Shown here one piece after another: positions 26,309-35,233 of a stretch of DNA of 50,996 nt. The position numbers were made by a program, and so were the translations under genes. The stretch's first letter is position 1. Each line of letters starts with the position of its first letter. This DNA comes from Mycobacterium sp. 1164966.3 (GTDB lineage Bacteria; Actinomycetota; Actinomycetes; Mycobacteriales; Mycobacteriaceae), in assembly GCF_001665395.1 (NCBI RefSeq), contig NZ_LZSG01000043.1:1-50996 (forward strand), in the 5' to 3' direction. The notes beneath the pieces were generated by a model that did not search any database, was not told the origin of the DNA, and saw only the letters and a program-made list of their open reading frames with translations.

Positions 26309-27898
26309 CTATTTGGTCAGCAGCGAGATCGCCGCACGGCTCAGCTTGCGTCGGGGCCAGCCGGTGAAGCCGTCGGCAGCAAGCGCCGCATTGGCCGCGT
26401 TACGTCCGCACGCGCCGTGCACGGAACCCCCGGGCGTGGCCGAGGCGCTACTCAAATACAGTCGCTCAACCGGGGTTTCGGCCCGCCCCATCCCCGGAGC
26501 GGGACGGAAGACCAGCATCTGCTGCAGTGAGGCGGTCCCGCCATTCAGAGCGCCCAAATGCAGATTGGCATCGCTGGCCTCCAAGTCCGACGGGCGCTGC
26601 ACGAACCGCTCGATCACTCGCGAACCGAAGCCGGGCGCATGCTCTTCGATCACCTGGTCCATTGATTTGGCCAGTTGCTCCGCCGAGGCGTCGTCGGCCA
26701 CGTTTCGGGGTAAATGCGTGTAAGCCCAGACACTTTCGGTGCCGGCAGGCGATCTGCTCGGGTCGGCCGTGGTGGTCTGTCCCAGCAGCATGAAGGGACG
26801 GTCGGGTATCACCCGGGTGTTCAGATCGGCCATCCAGCGCACCAGCCCGTGCCCGTCGGCTCCCAGATGAAGAGTGCCAGGGGCCTGCAGGCTCGCCGAC
26901 CGCCACGGAATCGGACTGTCCAACGCATAGTTGACCTTGACCACCGGCGGATCCCACACGTAGTGCTCGAGCTCGCGGCGCAGGCCATCCGGAACAGCAT
27001 CTGTCGGCAGCATGTCGCAGAACAATCGCGGCGCGGTCACGTCGGCCACGACCGCGCGGCGCGCGCGGACCGTCCGACCCTCGACTGTGCTTACCCCGAC
27101 AGCCCTACGGCCGCGAACCTGGATGCGAGAAACGGTCTGGCTGCACTCAATTCGCACTCCTGCTGAGCATGCCCGCTTGACCAGAGCGGACGTCAATTGA
27201 CCTGAACCGCCCACCGGCACCGGCCAGCCATAGTCCTGGCCGAGCATCGTCATCAAGAACCCGAAAGCACCGCTTCCCGGCGCATCCAGCGGGGCATCGG
27301 CGTGCATTGCATTGCCCAGCAATAAGACTCGCGGTGCCTCACCGTCGAAAAGGCGGTCCACCATGGTGTTCGCCGGCTGCACCAGCAGATGGGCCAGCCG
27401 AACCGCCTCGGACGTACCGAGTTTGAGCAGCAACCGCAGCATCGGAAAGACGGGTGGAAACGGCGCCAACATGGCGTCGAGCAGCGGCGCTTTGATCCTG
27501 TTCCACAATTCCACGACGCGCCACCAGTTGTCGCCATCGGCGCGTTCGCGACGCGCGAATTCCGATGCGGTGCGGGCCGGATCACGGTAGAGGACGGGCG
27601 GGTCGTCATCGGCCGGACTGCGCGGATGCCCTACCACCGCAGGCGCATGCGACCATTGCAGCCCGTGCTCCTCCAACCGCAGCGCTTCCATCGCGGGTGA
27701 GGCCACCGTCATCGGATAGAACGAGCTGAACAGGTCGGTGATGTAACCCGGCGTCAGCTCGGCGCTGCGTACCGCGCCGCCCGGTTCCGGCTGGGCTTCG
27801 AGAACCAGCACGTCCCAACCGGCGTCGGCCAGCATCGATGCGGCGACCAGGCCGTGGTGTCCGGCACCGATCACGACCGCGTCGACGACATCCGCCAT
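26309..27898 (-). CDS. FAD-dependent oxidoreductase, phytoene desaturase/CrtI-like
   Basis: A 529-residue flavoprotein. The N-terminal dinucleotide fold reads DAVVIGAGHHGLVAASMLADAG, followed by VLVLEAQPEPGGAVRS, the usual FAD contact. Later blocks (VPVGGSGQLTSALVKRA and the C-terminal LYLSSASATPGGSVHGACGRNAA) match the NAD(P)/FAD-dependent CrtI/all-trans-retinol saturase superfamily. The substrate is unknown; carotenoid or lipid is possible. ATG 27898 follows the SRPBCC stop by two bases, so the pair is translationally coupled. From memory these genes are absent between pepB and ephD in H37Rv. Confidence 0.82.
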   Translation of the reverse strand: MADVVDAVVIGAGHHGLVAASMLADAGWDVLVLEAQPEPGGAVRSAELTPGYITDLFSSFYPMTVASPAMEALRLEEHGLQWSHAPAVVGHPRSPADDDPPVLYRDPARTASEFARRERADGDNWWRVVELWNRIKAPLLDAMLAPFPPVFPMLRLLLKLGTSEAVRLAHLLVQPANTMVDRLFDGEAPRVLLLGNAMHADAPLDAPGSGAFGFLMTMLGQDYGWPVPVGGSGQLTSALVKRACSAGVRIECSQTVSRIQVRGRRAVGVSTVEGRTVRARRAVVADVTAPRLFCDMLPTDAVPDGLRRELEHYVWDPPVVKVNYALDSPIPWRSASLQAPGTLHLGADGHGLVRWMADLNTRVIPDRPFMLLGQTTTADPSRSPAGTESVWAYTHLPRNVADDASAEQLAKSMDQVIEEHAPGFGSRVIERFVQRPSDLEASDANLHLGALNGGTASLQQMLVFRPAPGMGRAETPVERLYLSSASATPGGSVHGACGRNAANAALAADGFTGWPRRKLSRAAISLLTK

Positions 27899-27900
27899 CG

Positions 27901-28365
27901 TTATTTGACCTGCCTGGGTTCGAGACGTTCGGCCAGGGCCGTCAGCCGCAGCAAGCACTCCCGGTTACGCGGATAGATGGCTACCAGCGTCAGTCGATCG
28001 GGAACCATGTTGACCAGACCGGCCGCCGGCACCTCGATCATCTCGACCCGGCACCCGTCCGGAATCTCGGTGAGCCGCATCGTTATCCGCGCGGCGCCCA
28101 GCGAACCCAAGCCGGCGAGCAGCACGAGTTCCCGGCCAGGGGTGCAGCTTTCGACCGTGGTCTGGTCGTCGATCACCAACGGCCATACCCCGATAGAATG
28201 CCGGATCGCCGCCCCCGGCTGTGGCCAGTGCGAGTCGACCGCACGAGTCCGGCTGTTGCCCACGACCCATTGGCTATACGTCCATCCGTCGGCCAGCACG
28301 TCCCAGATCTGCTGGCAGGACGCGACCACATCGCGGGTCGCGGCCAATTCTCGGGTCGCTGTCAT
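27901..28365 (-). CDS. SRPBCC/polyketide cyclase-like ligand-binding protein
   Basis: A 154-residue protein with the pattern of a START/SRPBCC fold: VVASCQQIWDVLADGWTYSQWVVG at the N-terminus and LVNMVPDRLTLVAIYPRNRECLLRLTAL as the C-terminal helix. Such proteins hold hydrophobic ligands or act as cyclases or aromatases. ATG 28365 has GAGAGGA six bases upstream. It immediately precedes the FAD oxidoreductase, so it may present or bind that enzyme's substrate. This pairing is inferred from position only. Confidence 0.78.
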   Translation of the reverse strand: MTATRELAATRDVVASCQQIWDVLADGWTYSQWVVGNSRTRAVDSHWPQPGAAIRHSIGVWPLVIDDQTTVESCTPGRELVLLAGLGSLGAARITMRLTEIPDGCRVEMIEVPAAGLVNMVPDRLTLVAIYPRNRECLLRLTALAERLEPRQVK

Positions 28366-28501
28366 ATGTTTTCCTCTCGCGTTGCGCAACAATCCGGCGG
28401 ATACCCCCGGCGGGCGGAACTAATACCGGACCGACCACGTTTAACCCCGCCATCGACCGGCTAACCCTGTTACCAGGTGTTATTCGACGGGAGGCCAACA
28501 A

Positions 28502-28840
28502 ATGACTGCGCGACGGGTGATCATGGCGGTGGGTGCGTTGCTGTTGCTCGCCGGCGTGATCGGACTCCTGGTGCCGGTGTCGGTGTCCGACGGCAACGGC
28601 GGTTCCGTGGCATGTGGCAGCGGGATCGCCTCCGACCTCTCCGCGGCCAAGAGCGCCAACGAAAGGAACGGGGCCAACATCCCGATCCTCAACCAAGTCA
28701 TTCCGCACACCGACTTTGTGGCGCAATGCGAATCGTCGCTGTCCACCCGACGCAGCTGGTCCATTCCGCTGACGCTGGTCGGGGCGGTCGGGATCGGCGG
28801 TGCGCTGCTGGTGCGACGCTCCGAAGGGGCTCGTGTCTGA
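28502..28840 (+). CDS. small membrane protein with a paired-Cys external loop
   Basis: A 112-residue protein with two membrane helices (VIMAVGALLLLAGVIGLLVPV and IPLTLVGAVGIGGALLV) joined by a loop of about 55 residues that has Cys near each end (VACGSGIASD and AQCESSLS). The loop is probably outside the membrane, where a disulfide could form. ATG 28502 has GGAGG six bases upstream. It diverges from the SRPBCC gene across 136 bases and converges on ephD six bases away. No function is recognised. Confidence 0.75.
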   Translation: MTARRVIMAVGALLLLAGVIGLLVPVSVSDGNGGSVACGSGIASDLSAAKSANERNGANIPILNQVIPHTDFVAQCESSLSTRRSWSIPLTLVGAVGIGGALLVRRSEGARV

Positions 28841-28846
28841 GTTTCC

Positions 28847-30619
28847 TCAGATCACCCGCATGCGGGCGGTGCTGCGCAGCGCCTGCGGCAAAAACCGCGA
28901 AAGTCCGTACAGCGCATAGGCTTCCGGGGAGACAGGGCGAATCGGTTTCTTCTTCTTGACCGACGACAAGATCGCGTCGGCCACCTTGTCCGGCCCGTAA
29001 CGACGTACCCCGAACATGTTGTTCAGCTGCCCGCGCCGGTCGTCAACCCGGTCATCTCGGTCGACCGGCGCGTCGAACCGGGTGTTGCTGATGATGTTGG
29101 TGTTGATGACGCCCGGGCAGATCGTGGTCAGTCCTACTCCGGCGGCGTCCAGCTCGGCGCGCAGGCAATCGGAGAACATGAAGCTAGCCGCCTTGGCGGT
29201 GCAATAGGCGTTCAGCGATTGCAGCGGCGCGTACGCCGCCATCGACGAAACGTTGACGATGTACCCGCCGGTGCCGCGCTCGACCAGACGCCGGGCAAAC
29301 GACCGGCAGCCGTTGACGACACCGCCGAGGTTGACCTCCAGCACGCGGTCGAATTGCTCGGCGGGGGTATCCAGGAACCGCCCAGCGTGCCCGATGCCGG
29401 CGTTGTTGACGACGATGTCGGGCAGGCCGTGCTCGGCAGTGACCCGCTCGGCGAAAGCCTCGACCGCATTGGCGTCGGACACGTCCAGCACATAGGGGTG
29501 TGCCACGCCGCCGCGTGCCGCGATCTCCGCGGCGGTTTCCTTGACGGCGGCCTGGTCGATGTCGCTGACCACTACCTCGGCGCCCTCACGTACAAAGGCG
29601 AACGCGGTCTCACGACCGATTCCGCTGCCGGCGCCGGTGATCGAGACCAGGGTGTCGCCGAAGTACCCGCGCGGCCGCCCGATTTGCGCGCGCAGCATTG
29701 CCCGGCTCGGCTGCTTGCCTTCGGCCAGATCGGCGAAGTCGTGCACGGCCGCCGCCATCACTTGCGGGTGCGACATGGGCGAAAAGTGTCCGGCCCTGAT
29801 GTCACGCCGCCACAGCCGCGGCACCCAGCGTGCGGTCTCGTCGTACCCGTAGGGCCGCACACGCTTGTCTTGGGTGTTGACGATCAGCTGCACCGGCACG
29901 TCGATTACCGGAACCGGCCGCTTCCTGGAGAATGAGCGAAAGTAGTTGGCAGGATACGTTTTTATCGAATGCGCGGCGTCGCTGGCCAATTTCGGGGAGT
30001 GATGGATCTTTTCGTCAGGGATGTTGTCCACCATGTTGCGCCGCACCCGCGCGAACGACAGCGCCAGTCGCATCAGCAGCGGAGACAGCACCGGTATCGA
30101 GAAGTACAGCATGTACATGAAACGCAGCGCCTGGCTGATCGACCGCAGAAACCGGCGCGGGCGCCATGGTCGACGCAGGCCGCTGAAGACGTAGTGGACC
30201 ACGTGGTCCTGGCTCGGGCCGGACACCGACGTGAACGACGCGACCCGGTCGCCGGCGCCCGGGCGGGTCAGGTACTCCCACATACCCGCCGAGCCCCAGT
30301 CATGGGCCAGCACATGCACCGGCCGGCCTGGGCTGAGTTCGCCGGTGACGGCCGCGAAGTCGTCGGCGAACCGCTCCATCGTGTAGGCCGATACCAGCTT
30401 GGGCGCTGAGGACATCCCGACGCCGCGGTTGTCGTAGCGGATGATCCGGAACCGGTCGGCCAGCAGCGGAACCACCCCGTCCCACAGGACATGCGAGTCG
30501 GGGAAGCCGTGCACCAGCACCACCGTCGGCCCCTCGGGGTTGCCTTCCTCGTAGACCGCGATGCGCACGCCGTCCGCGCTGTCCACGAACTGCTGGGGTG
30601 CTTGTGGTGTTACCGGCAT
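28847..30619 (-). CDS. ephD: alpha/beta hydrolase fused to a short-chain dehydrogenase (EphD)
   Basis: A 590-residue fusion. The N-terminal half is an epoxide hydrolase-type alpha/beta hydrolase with VLVHGFPDSHVLWDG (oxyanion region), LAHDWGS (nucleophile Asp) and GHFSPMSHP (catalytic His). The C-terminal half, from about residue 325, is an SDR with GAGSGIGRETA, NNAGIGHAG and YCTAK (Tyr and Lys). M. tuberculosis EphD (592 aa) is linked to mycolic acid epoxide modification. ATG 30619 is the start. It diverges from dlaT across a 173-base gap with a spaced inverted repeat. Confidence 0.93.
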   Translation of the reverse strand: MPVTPQAPQQFVDSADGVRIAVYEEGNPEGPTVVLVHGFPDSHVLWDGVVPLLADRFRIIRYDNRGVGMSSAPKLVSAYTMERFADDFAAVTGELSPGRPVHVLAHDWGSAGMWEYLTRPGAGDRVASFTSVSGPSQDHVVHYVFSGLRRPWRPRRFLRSISQALRFMYMLYFSIPVLSPLLMRLALSFARVRRNMVDNIPDEKIHHSPKLASDAAHSIKTYPANYFRSFSRKRPVPVIDVPVQLIVNTQDKRVRPYGYDETARWVPRLWRRDIRAGHFSPMSHPQVMAAAVHDFADLAEGKQPSRAMLRAQIGRPRGYFGDTLVSITGAGSGIGRETAFAFVREGAEVVVSDIDQAAVKETAAEIAARGGVAHPYVLDVSDANAVEAFAERVTAEHGLPDIVVNNAGIGHAGRFLDTPAEQFDRVLEVNLGGVVNGCRSFARRLVERGTGGYIVNVSSMAAYAPLQSLNAYCTAKAASFMFSDCLRAELDAAGVGLTTICPGVINTNIISNTRFDAPVDRDDRVDDRRGQLNNMFGVRRYGPDKVADAILSSVKKKKPIRPVSPEAYALYGLSRFLPQALRSTARMRVI

Positions 30620-30644
30620 CGGACCTCGCTACCTGGGGTTGATC

Positions 30645-30713
30645 TGTGGGCACACGGTAGCAAGCTGACCGGCGCGGCTCCCCGGACCACTGCGCCCTGA
30701 ATGTGTGCCCACA
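30645..30713. promoter_or_regulatory. spaced 11-base inverted repeat between ephD and dlaT
   Basis: TGTGGGCACAC (30645-30655) is exactly complementary to GTGTGCCCACA (30703-30713), with 47 bases between. It lies in the divergent promoter region, 26 bases from the ephD start and 80 from the dlaT start. It could be paired binding sites for a regulator or the ends of a short element. No known motif is recognised. Confidence 0.4.
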
Positions 30714-30792
30714 AATAGGCGATGACAGGATAGTTTCGTTCTGGTAAGCCAGATGACCACCTGGGCCGACCCACGATCGAGGAGTCAAACGA

Positions 30793-32574
30793 ATGGCGTT
30801 CTCCGTCCAGATGCCGGCACTTGGTGAGAGCGTCACCGAGGGAACGGTCACCCGCTGGCTCAAGCAAGAAGGCGACACCGTCGAACTCGACGAGCCTTTG
30901 GTTGAGGTGTCGACGGACAAGGTGGACACCGAGATCCCGTCGCCGGCCGCGGGTGTGCTGACCAAGATCATCGCCCAGGAGGACGACACCGTCGAGGTCG
31001 GCGGCGAGCTGGCCATCATCGGCGACGGAACCGAAGGCGCAGCTTCGGAATCAGACACCTCTGGAGGCGCCGCGGCGGCTCAACCGGAACCTGAACCGCA
31101 GCCCGAACCGGAACCGCAGGCGCAGGCCCCGTCCGAACCTGAGCCCGAGCCGGCGGCAGCGCCGCAGCAAGCCGCTGGTGGCGAGAGCACGCCGGTGCTG
31201 ATGCCCGAACTCGGCGAGTCGGTGACCGAGGGCACCGTGACCCGCTGGTTAAAGAAGGTGGGCGACTCGGTTCAGGTCGACGAGCCGCTGGTGGAAGTGT
31301 CCACCGACAAAGTGGACACCGAGATTCCGTCACCGGTGGCCGGCGTCTTGGTCAGCATCACCGCCGAGGAGGACGTGACGGTCTCGGTCGGCGGCGAGTT
31401 GGCGCGCGTCGGCGTCGCTTCCGAGAGCGGTGCCGCGCCCGCTCCGGCCCCAGAGCCCAAACCCGAGCCGAAACCCGAGCCCAAGCCGGAACCCAAACCC
31501 GAACCCGCCCCCGAAGCGGCCAAACCGGCCCCACCGCCGGAACCCAAACCCGAACCGAATCCGGAACCCAAGCCAGAACCCAAGCCCGAGCCGATAGCCG
31601 AGCCGGCCGCGGCAGCCGAGGGAGACGGCGGGCCCTATGTGACCCCGCTGGTCCGAAAACTGGCTGCCGAGAACAACATCGACCTGGCAGAGGTGACCGG
31701 CACTGGAGTTGGCGGCCGGATCCGCAAGCAGGACGTGCTGGCCGCCGCAGAGCAAAAGCAACAGGCCAAGCAGGCACCCGCACCCCAAGCGCCCGCGGCT
31801 CAAGCGCCGGCGGCAGCCAAGGCGCCTGCCGCAGCGCCGGCGCTGGCCCACCTGCGCGGCACCACGCAGAAGGCCAGCCGGATCCGTCAGATCACCGCCA
31901 CGAAGACCCGCGAGTCGCTGCAGGTGACCGCGCAGCTCACGCAGACGCACGAGGTCGACATGACCAAGATCGTGGCGTTGCGGGCCAGAGCCAAGGCCGC
32001 ATTCGCCGAACGCGAGGGCGTGAACCTGACTTACCTGCCGTTCATCGCCCGCGCCGCGATCGACGCGCTGAAGATTCACCCCAATATCAACGCGAGCTAT
32101 AACGAGGACACCAAGGAGATCACCTACTACGACGCCGAGCACCTCGGCTTCGCGGTCGACACCGAACAGGGGCTGCTCTCCCCCGTGATCCACAATGCCG
32201 GCGACCTGTCGCTGGCGGGGTTGGCCCGCGCCATCGTCGATATCGCCGCGCGGGCCCGCTCGGGCAATCTGAAGCCCGACGAATTGTCCGGCGGCACTTT
32301 CACTATCACCAACATCGGCAGCCAGGGCGCGCTGTTCGACACCCCGATCCTGGTTCCGCCTCAGGCCGCCATGCTGGGAACCGGGGCCATCGTCAAGCGC
32401 CCGCGAGTGGTCGTCGACGGATTGGGCAACGAGTCGGTCGGGATCCGCTCGATCTGTTACCTGCCGCTGACCTACGACCACCGGCTGATTGACGGTGCCG
32501 ATGCCGGGCGTTTCCTCACCACCATCAAGAACCGGCTCGAAGAGGGAGCGTTCGAGGCCGATCTGGGGCTGTGA
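30793..32574 (+). CDS. dlaT: dihydrolipoamide acyltransferase with two lipoyl domains
   Basis: A 593-residue E2 component (pyruvate dehydrogenase and, in M. tuberculosis, the peroxynitrite reductase complex). Two lipoyl domains carry STDKVDTEIPSP with lipoyl Lys at about 43 and 173. Linkers are Pro/Glu/Lys/Ala rich; the second (31440-31610) is almost pure PEPKP repeats. A peripheral subunit-binding domain follows (YVTPLVRKLAAENNIDLAEV), then the catalytic domain ending in DHRLIDGADAGRF. AGGAG lies eight bases before ATG 30793. It is about 40 residues longer than my recollection of M. tuberculosis DlaT (553), from linker expansion. Confidence 0.95.
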   Translation: MAFSVQMPALGESVTEGTVTRWLKQEGDTVELDEPLVEVSTDKVDTEIPSPAAGVLTKIIAQEDDTVEVGGELAIIGDGTEGAASESDTSGGAAAAQPEPEPQPEPEPQAQAPSEPEPEPAAAPQQAAGGESTPVLMPELGESVTEGTVTRWLKKVGDSVQVDEPLVEVSTDKVDTEIPSPVAGVLVSITAEEDVTVSVGGELARVGVASESGAAPAPAPEPKPEPKPEPKPEPKPEPAPEAAKPAPPPEPKPEPNPEPKPEPKPEPIAEPAAAAEGDGGPYVTPLVRKLAAENNIDLAEVTGTGVGGRIRKQDVLAAAEQKQQAKQAPAPQAPAAQAPAAAKAPAAAPALAHLRGTTQKASRIRQITATKTRESLQVTAQLTQTHEVDMTKIVALRARAKAAFAEREGVNLTYLPFIARAAIDALKIHPNINASYNEDTKEITYYDAEHLGFAVDTEQGLLSPVIHNAGDLSLAGLARAIVDIAARARSGNLKPDELSGGTFTITNIGSQGALFDTPILVPPQAAMLGTGAIVKRPRVVVDGLGNESVGIRSICYLPLTYDHRLIDGADAGRFLTTIKNRLEEGAFEADLGL

Positions 32575-32578
32575 CGAC

Positions 32579-33502
32579 GTGGCTCGACTTGGTCGAAAAG
32601 CCGTTATCGCCATCGCGGGTTCGTCCGGCCTGATCGGTTCGGCACTGGCCGCGGCGCTGCGCGCCAACGACCACCCGGTGCTGCGTATCGTGCGCCGCAC
32701 ACCAACGAATTCCGAAGAGCTGCACTGGAACCCGGAAAGCGGCGAGTTCGACATCGACGCGCTGGCCGAGGTCGACGCCGTCGTCAACCTGTGCGGGGTC
32801 AACATCAGTCGGCGTCGCTGGTCGGGCGCATTCAAGCAGAGCCTGCGGGACAGCCGGATCGCGCCCACCGAGGTGCTGTCCGCCGCGGTTGCCGACGCCG
32901 GCGTCGAGACGTTGATCAACGCCAGCGCGGTGGGCTACTACGGGAACACCAAGGACCGTGTGGTCGACGAAAACGACAGGGCCGGAACGGGTTTCCTGGC
33001 ACAGCTGTGTGAGGACTGGGAAGCCGCCACGTTGCCCGCGCAATACGCCGGTTGCCGGGTGGTGCTGGCACGCACCGGGGTGGTGCTGGCCCCCGCAGGC
33101 GGTGCACTGCGCAGGCTGCGGCCGCTGTTCTCGGCGGGTCTGGGCGCCCGGCTGGGCAGCGGCCGGCAGTACATGTCCTGGATCAGCCTGGAAGATGAGG
33201 TGCGCGCGCTGCTGTTCGCCATCTCGCACTCCACATTGTCCGGCCCGGTCAACATGACCGGGCCGGCTCCGGTTACCAACGCCGAGTTCACCACCGCCTT
33301 GGGCCGCGCGGTCAACCGGCCGACCCCGTTGACGCTGCCCGGTTTCGCGGTACGGGCGGCACTGGGCGAATTCGCCGACGAGGGACTGCTGACCGGCCAG
33401 CGCGCCATCCCCTCGGCACTCGAGGCCGCCGGTTTCCAGTTCCACCACAACACCATCGGCGAAGCGCTCGCCTACGCCACCGCGCGCCGCGACGCGGATT
33501 AA
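32579..33502 (+). CDS. TIGR01777-family NAD-dependent epimerase (Rv2216-like)
   Basis: A 307-residue SDR-superfamily protein. The Rossmann motif IAGSSGLIGSALAAAL is near the N-terminus. VVNLCGVNI, SAVGYYGNT and MSWISLEDEVRAL are family blocks (SDR39U1 type), and the C-terminal VNMTGPAPVTNAEF and PSALEAAGFQFHH match the DUF1731 tail. GTG 32579 lies four bases after the dlaT stop. Despite the epimerase label, no substrate is known. It is between dlaT and lipB in a run devoted to lipoyl chemistry. Confidence 0.85.
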   Translation: MARLGRKAVIAIAGSSGLIGSALAAALRANDHPVLRIVRRTPTNSEELHWNPESGEFDIDALAEVDAVVNLCGVNISRRRWSGAFKQSLRDSRIAPTEVLSAAVADAGVETLINASAVGYYGNTKDRVVDENDRAGTGFLAQLCEDWEAATLPAQYAGCRVVLARTGVVLAPAGGALRRLRPLFSAGLGARLGSGRQYMSWISLEDEVRALLFAISHSTLSGPVNMTGPAPVTNAEFTTALGRAVNRPTPLTLPGFAVRAALGEFADEGLLTGQRAIPSALEAAGFQFHHNTIGEALAYATARRDAD

Positions 33503-33587
33503 GCACCCGGTGCCGAGCATCACGCCGGCGTGGCCCTGAACACCGGACGCGAATGCCCCGGAGACGCATCCGAGTAACCTCACGGGC

Positions 33588-34280
33588 ATGAGTTCCATCC
33601 GGTCGTCTCCGTCCGCGATCGACGTGCGCTGGCTGCAGACGATCGACTACCGCGCCGCGTGGCAGTTGCAGCGGGACTTGGCCGACGCCGGCGGCGGCGG
33701 CGGCCCGGACACCTTGCTGCTCCTGGAACACCCGCCGGTCTACACCGCCGGGCGGCGCACCGAGCCGCACGAGCGGCCGGTTGACGGAACTCCCGTTGTC
33801 TACACCGACCGTGGCGGCAAGATCACCTGGCATGGTCCAGGACAGCTGGTCGGCTATCCGATCATCGGCCTGGCTGAGCCGTTGGATGTGGTCAATTATG
33901 TTCGGCGCCTTGAGGAATCGCTGATCAAGGTATGCACCGATCTGGGTTTGGACGCGGGCCGGGTCGACGGCCGATCCGGGGTCTGGATCCCCGGCCGGCC
34001 CGCACGCAAGGTCGCCGCCATCGGTGTGCGGGTATCGCGCGCCACGACGCTGCACGGGTTCGCACTCAACTGCGACTGCGACTTGGCCGCGTTCACAGCC
34101 ATCGTGCCGTGCGGCATCAGCGACGCCGGTGTGACGTCGTTGTCGGCCGAGCTCGGGCGCACCGTTACGGTCGAGCAGATCCGCGCGTCCGTCGCCGACG
34201 CCGTGTGCGACGCCCTCGATGGACGCCTCGCCCTGACCTGGCAACCGGGCGGGCCTGCCCGCGTAGCATCGATACCGTGA
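33588..34280 (+). CDS. lipB: lipoyl(octanoyl) transferase
   Basis: A 230-residue LipB, which moves octanoate from acyl carrier protein to a lysine on E2 or GcvH apo-proteins. The active-site dyad is visible: Lys about 141 in RKVAAIGVR and Cys about 175 in IVPCGISDAGVTSL. Other signatures are GGKITWHGPGQLVGYPI and LHGFALNCDCDL. ATG 33588 is the start. The stop overlaps the lipA GTG (GTGA). Confidence 0.96.
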   Translation: MSSIRSSPSAIDVRWLQTIDYRAAWQLQRDLADAGGGGGPDTLLLLEHPPVYTAGRRTEPHERPVDGTPVVYTDRGGKITWHGPGQLVGYPIIGLAEPLDVVNYVRRLEESLIKVCTDLGLDAGRVDGRSGVWIPGRPARKVAAIGVRVSRATTLHGFALNCDCDLAAFTAIVPCGISDAGVTSLSAELGRTVTVEQIRASVADAVCDALDGRLALTWQPGGPARVASIP

Positions 34281-35212
34281 CTTTGCCGGAAGGCCGCAAG
34301 CTTTTGCGCCTCGAGGTGCGCAACGCGCAGACCCCGATCGAGCGCAAGCCACCATGGATCAAGACCCGTGCGCGGATGGGACCGGAGTACACCGAGCTGA
34401 AGAGCCTGGTCCGCCGGGAGGGCCTGCACACGGTCTGCGAAGAGGCCGGCTGCCCCAACATCTTCGAATGCTGGGAGGATCGGGAAGCCACCTTTCTGAT
34501 CGGCGGCGACCAGTGCACCCGTCGCTGCGACTTCTGCCAGATCGACACCGGCAAGCCGGCGGCCCTGGATCGCGACGAGCCCCGGCGGGTCGCCGAGAGC
34601 GTGCACACGATGGGCCTGCGCTACGCCACGGTCACCGGCGTCGCCCGTGACGACCTGCCCGACGGCGGCGCCTGGCTCTACGCGGAGACCGTACGTGCCA
34701 TCAAAGAGCTCAATCCCGCCACCGGTGTCGAACTGTTGATCCCCGACTTCAACGGCGCGGCCGTGCGGCTCAACGAAGTCTTCGAGTCACGCCCAGAAGT
34801 GTTGGCGCACAACGTCGAAACCGTGCCCCGCATCTTCAGACGGATTCGGCCCGCGTTCAGCTATCAGCGCAGCCTGGACGTGCTGACCGCGGCGCGCGAC
34901 TTCGGCCTGGTCACCAAGAGCAACCTGATCCTGGGCCTGGGCGAAACCCCAGACGAGGTGCGCACCGCCCTGGTCGATCTGCGCAATGCGGGCTGCGACA
35001 TCCTCACCATCACCCAATATCTGCGGCCGTCGACGCGTCACCATCCGGTCGAGCGCTGGATACCGCCGGACGAATTTGTCGAGTACGCGTCGTACGCCGA
35101 AGGGCTCGGGTACGACGGGGTGCTGGCCGGGCCATTGGTGCGGTCGTCGTACCGCGCGGGCCGGCTGTACGCGCAAGCGGCGGCCCGCCACCGCGCCGCG
35201 GCGGCGCGCTGA
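34277..35212 (+). CDS. lipA: lipoyl synthase
   Basis: A 311-residue radical SAM enzyme that inserts two sulfurs into protein-bound octanoate. The auxiliary 4Fe-4S ligands are CEEAGCPNIFECW; the radical SAM cluster is CTRRCDFC, spaced C-x3-C-x2-C. The auxiliary cluster is consumed as a sulfur source. Length equals that of M. tuberculosis LipA. It is translationally coupled to lipB and shares the run with dlaT, whose two lipoyl domains are likely clients. Confidence 0.97.
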   Translation: MTLPEGRKLLRLEVRNAQTPIERKPPWIKTRARMGPEYTELKSLVRREGLHTVCEEAGCPNIFECWEDREATFLIGGDQCTRRCDFCQIDTGKPAALDRDEPRRVAESVHTMGLRYATVTGVARDDLPDGGAWLYAETVRAIKELNPATGVELLIPDFNGAAVRLNEVFESRPEVLAHNVETVPRIFRRIRPAFSYQRSLDVLTAARDFGLVTKSNLILGLGETPDEVRTALVDLRNAGCDILTITQYLRPSTRHHPVERWIPPDEFVEYASYAEGLGYDGVLAGPLVRSSYRAGRLYAQAAARHRAAAAR

Positions 35213-35233
35213 TCGCAACTATCCTTGGTGACT

